Positions 62,343 to 64,000 of a stretch of DNA of 64,000 bases are shown here, piece by piece (the first letter of the stretch is position 1; every line of letters starts with the position of its first letter). This DNA comes from Bog-473 sp963840435 (GTDB lineage Bacteria; Actinomycetota; Acidimicrobiia; Acidimicrobiales; RAAP-2), in assembly GCA_963840435.1 (NCBI GenBank), contig CAWIYY010000003.1, positions 1,116,001-1,180,000 on the forward strand, given 5' to 3'. Under the pieces are notes generated by a model that saw nothing but the letters and a program-made list of their open reading frames with translations, had not been told where the DNA came from and made no database searches. The translations under genes were made by a program, and so were the position numbers.

Positions 62343-62567
62343 ATGCGGATCCACGGTGGCGGCTCTGACTCTGGCCGAACAGCAATTGATCGTCGCGCCG
62401 TCAATGCGGCCGGTCAACTTCTGATGTCGGCAATTTGGGTTGAGCGGCGCGTTCGGAACTTCTCGACAGATATCAGGTTGCTGGCTAGCCCCCCTCCGTC
62501 GTCTGTGTCAGTGGCCTCCTCGGACCTTCTTCACTCGGATGCAGTGCCACTCGCGTCCGACGATTGA
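62343..62567 (+). CDS. Small hypothetical protein
   Basis: A 74-aa frame with a strong ribosome binding site (GAAGGAGG, 7 nt before ATG 62343) and motif copy E upstream, which are the main reasons to call it. The product (MRIHGGGSDSGRTAIDRRAV at the start) has no recognised domain and a low-complexity Ser-rich C-terminus. Confidence 0.5.
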   Translation: MRIHGGGSDSGRTAIDRRAVNAAGQLLMSAIWVERRVRNFSTDIRLLASPPPSSVSVASSDLLHSDAVPLASDD

Positions 62568-62598
62568 ACCGACTCACTCTGCGAGAAAGGCAGGACTC

Positions 62599-62781
62599 AT
62601 GACTCTTTACGCAAAAGTCAACGACGGAACCAGGCTGGTCGCTGTTTCCGACTTGGTACACGGTCGTCCGGTGAGGACGCATGGGCGAGGGCGAAGGTGC
62701 ACGGTCGAGGGGTGCAACACTCGCCTTTCCCTCTACAACCCCACTCCGCGTTGCTCACTGCACGACTCTCATACGTACTAG
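62599..62781 (+). CDS. Small zinc-ribbon-like protein
   Basis: A 60-aa protein beginning at ATG 62599, 31 nt after the previous frame. The C-terminal part holds a possible metal-binding knuckle: RRCTVEGCNTRLSLYNPTPR followed by C-S-L-H, giving C-x4-C and C-x2-H ligands. Similar short proteins occur in many actinobacteria, with no known role. Probably cotranscribed with the 62343 gene. Confidence 0.6.
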   Translation: MTLYAKVNDGTRLVAVSDLVHGRPVRTHGRGRRCTVEGCNTRLSLYNPTPRCSLHDSHTY

Positions 62782-63330
62782 ATATCCACGGCTGTAAGAA
62801 GTCAAGCGGCCGACTCGGAGACTTCTGGCCAAGCCCTCAGTTCGTCACAGAGGACTCCTCAAGAGCACTGCTCCTCCTCTCACTCATGAGCCCGAAGAGA
62901 TGCGCAGCGACCCAATGGATCAGTGCTCGAGGCACGACATCCCACCAACTGTCTGTCTCCTCACCATCCTGACGAGGCACGATCCAGTTAGGGCTGTGGC
63001 CCGGACCAACGGAGTGCTCCCGCCAGGTGGCTCGGAGACCAGCTTGCCTGCTGCTAGCCGGTCCGGGTCCCATTAGGCCAGGTTGCACCAACATCAGGGT
63101 GAGGTTGGATGTCACCGCACTCGGCGTGAGGCCGCCGGATGATCGCCTCAACATGCCCGAGATGCTTTGCCTCGGAGAGGTGCGACAGGTCGCGGCCGAT
63201 GAGACCACGAATTGGGCGACTGTGTACCTGTGCGATCGTCATTGACCGAGTGAGGTCACGGTTGAGCCGACTCGTTCAGTGTGGTTGTCCAGTCGTGGAT
63301 CTTTGAATCGTTCGACGACGTACAACTCGG
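62782..63330. other. Intergenic region with a possible small ORF
   Basis: About 550 nt. A GTG at 63099 opens a 48-codon plus-strand frame ending at 63245 (product ends NWATVYLCDRH) that looks weakly protein-like but has no ribosome binding site or family. Nothing else is supported. Confidence 0.3.
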
Positions 63331-63348
63331 TGTAACCCGCGACCGTAT
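63331..63348 (+). promoter_or_regulatory. TGTAAC-N8-STAT motif, copy F
   Basis: TGTAACCCGCGACCGTAT, 34 nt upstream of the secreted repeat protein start at 63383. Confidence 0.65.
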
Positions 63349-63382
63349 TCCTTCCCACACGTCGATCGCACTCGGAGGACTC

Positions 63383-64000
63383 GTGAAGCCAAGGCGGATT
63401 CCACTCGCCACCACGCTTGTTGCCATCATGACGGCGGCAGGCGCCTATCTCGCCGGTCCGGCAGCAGCCCAATCGCCGCCGACCTGGCACGTTCAGACCA
63501 CACCCAACCCGCAAGCCTCGAAGCTGACCGACTCCTTCTTCACCAGCGTGTCGGCCTCTGGATCAGACGAGGCATGGGGCGTCGGCACCCACTCGAACCT
63601 TCGGGCCTCCGACCACCCACTGGTGGAACACTGGAATGGGGTGAATTGGACCGACGTCCCGGTGCCGACACGAGCCGGGCGACAGGCCACCCTCTCCGGC
63701 GTAGACGACCTCAGCCCGGACAACGCCTGGGCCGTGGGACAGAGCTCAAACGCGGACAACGGCAACGAACGCACCTTGATCGAACACTGGGATGGCACTT
63801 CTTGGTCGATCGTTCCCAGCCCGAATCCGGCCACCGGCATCCCTGGTGATGAGGACGTGCTGACGGCGGTCGGCGGCAGCGGCCCCAACGATTTGTGGGC
63901 GGTCGGGTCGGAGACTGACCAGGACGACCCTACGATCTTCCTCCTCTTCGAACATTGGGATGGCACAACGTGGTCGGCGGTGCAGTCTCCCACTCCCCTC
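63383..64000 (+). CDS. Secreted WAVG/HWDG-repeat beta-propeller protein, cut by the window end
   Basis: The first 206 codons of a longer gene. GTG 63383 follows GGAGG. A signal peptide (IPLATTLVAIMTAAGAYLAG, ending near PAAAQ) precedes about 50-60-residue repeats: EAWGVG ... VEHWNGVNWTDVPVPT, NAWAVG ... IEHWDGTSWSIVPSPNP, DLWAVG ... FEHWDGTTWSAVQSPTP. Each resembles a kelch-like or galactose-oxidase-like propeller blade. Such proteins are exported and of unknown function; surface binding is a guess. Confidence 0.78.
   Translation, partial: MKPRRIPLATTLVAIMTAAGAYLAGPAAAQSPPTWHVQTTPNPQASKLTDSFFTSVSASGSDEAWGVGTHSNLRASDHPLVEHWNGVNWTDVPVPTRAGRQATLSGVDDLSPDNAWAVGQSSNADNGNERTLIEHWDGTSWSIVPSPNPATGIPGDEDVLTAVGGSGPNDLWAVGSETDQDDPTIFLLFEHWDGTTWSAVQSPTPL

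Noticed and set aside
1..64000. CRISPR arrays, insertion sequences or prophage genes
   Set aside because: No regularly spaced direct repeats, transposase motifs or phage structural genes were recognised on either strand.

Overview
The window is GC-rich chromosomal DNA, most likely from an actinobacterium, possibly an Acidimicrobiia-like lineage. The evidence is a DUF3097 gene, a translationally coupled pair of ArsA-like ATPases, a neocarzinostatin-like secreted protein, ECF sigma factors with coupled anti-sigma genes, and a CoA-ester catabolic cluster rich in P450, TetR and heteromeric acyl-CoA dehydrogenase genes. No rRNA, complete tRNA or CRISPR array was found.

Layout. (1) 0.3-5.7 kb is mobile-element debris: a MobF relaxase-helicase gene broken by two single-base insertions, an XRE regulator overlapping an AbiEii-like nucleotidyltransferase, and a truncated tRNA-Lys 3' half preceded by tandem CCCACTAT boxes. 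(2) 5.9-11.6 kb holds a frameshifted DUF3097 gene, a V4R-GAF-GGDEF-EAL protein, a tRNA-Leu-like remnant, a hydrolase fragment and a cupin. (3) 11.9-38.6 kb is a catabolic cluster: three acyl-CoA synthetases and the remnant of a fourth, two heteromeric acyl-CoA dehydrogenase pairs, two enoyl-CoA hydratases, three SDRs, two thioesterase-like proteins, an amidohydrolase, two P450s, DapA-like and DapB-like enzymes, an orphan solute-binding protein, a beta-propeller and two TetR regulators. The gene set predicts uptake, hydroxylation, CoA activation and beta-oxidation of a hydrophobic, probably cyclic carboxylic acid. A 28-bp element recurs in its promoter regions. A second tRNA-Lys 3' half, 55/61 identical to the first, lies at 38.84 kb. 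(4) 39.3-43.9 kb encodes a MoxR-type AAA+ ATPase with a VWA protein, divergent from two coupled genes of unknown function. (5) 44-51 kb holds small cupin, VOC and secreted proteins, a CDF metal transporter, a GntR regulator and the ArsA pair. (6) 51-64 kb encodes an ABC1 kinase, a secreted beta-propeller, two ECF sigma/anti-sigma modules, a COG4315-flippase-FtsH operon, small proteins and a secreted repeat protein that runs off the end.

The strongest new signal is an 18-bp motif, TGTAAC-N8-(C/G)TAT, present eight times and only between genes from 51.3 to 63.4 kb. Nearly every copy points at a nearby start codon, and one lies 12 nt before an ECF sigma gene. It appears to define an undescribed regulon joining the ArsA pair, the ABC1 kinase, the COG4315-flippase-FtsH operon, a membrane protein, the sigma/anti-sigma pair and secreted or small proteins.

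Seven genes' worth of reading-frame breaks (seven breaks in four genes) are all +1 and all lie in the first 16 kb, so either that part of the assembly has insertion errors or it is decaying. Functions are inferred from motifs read by eye; no database search was run.
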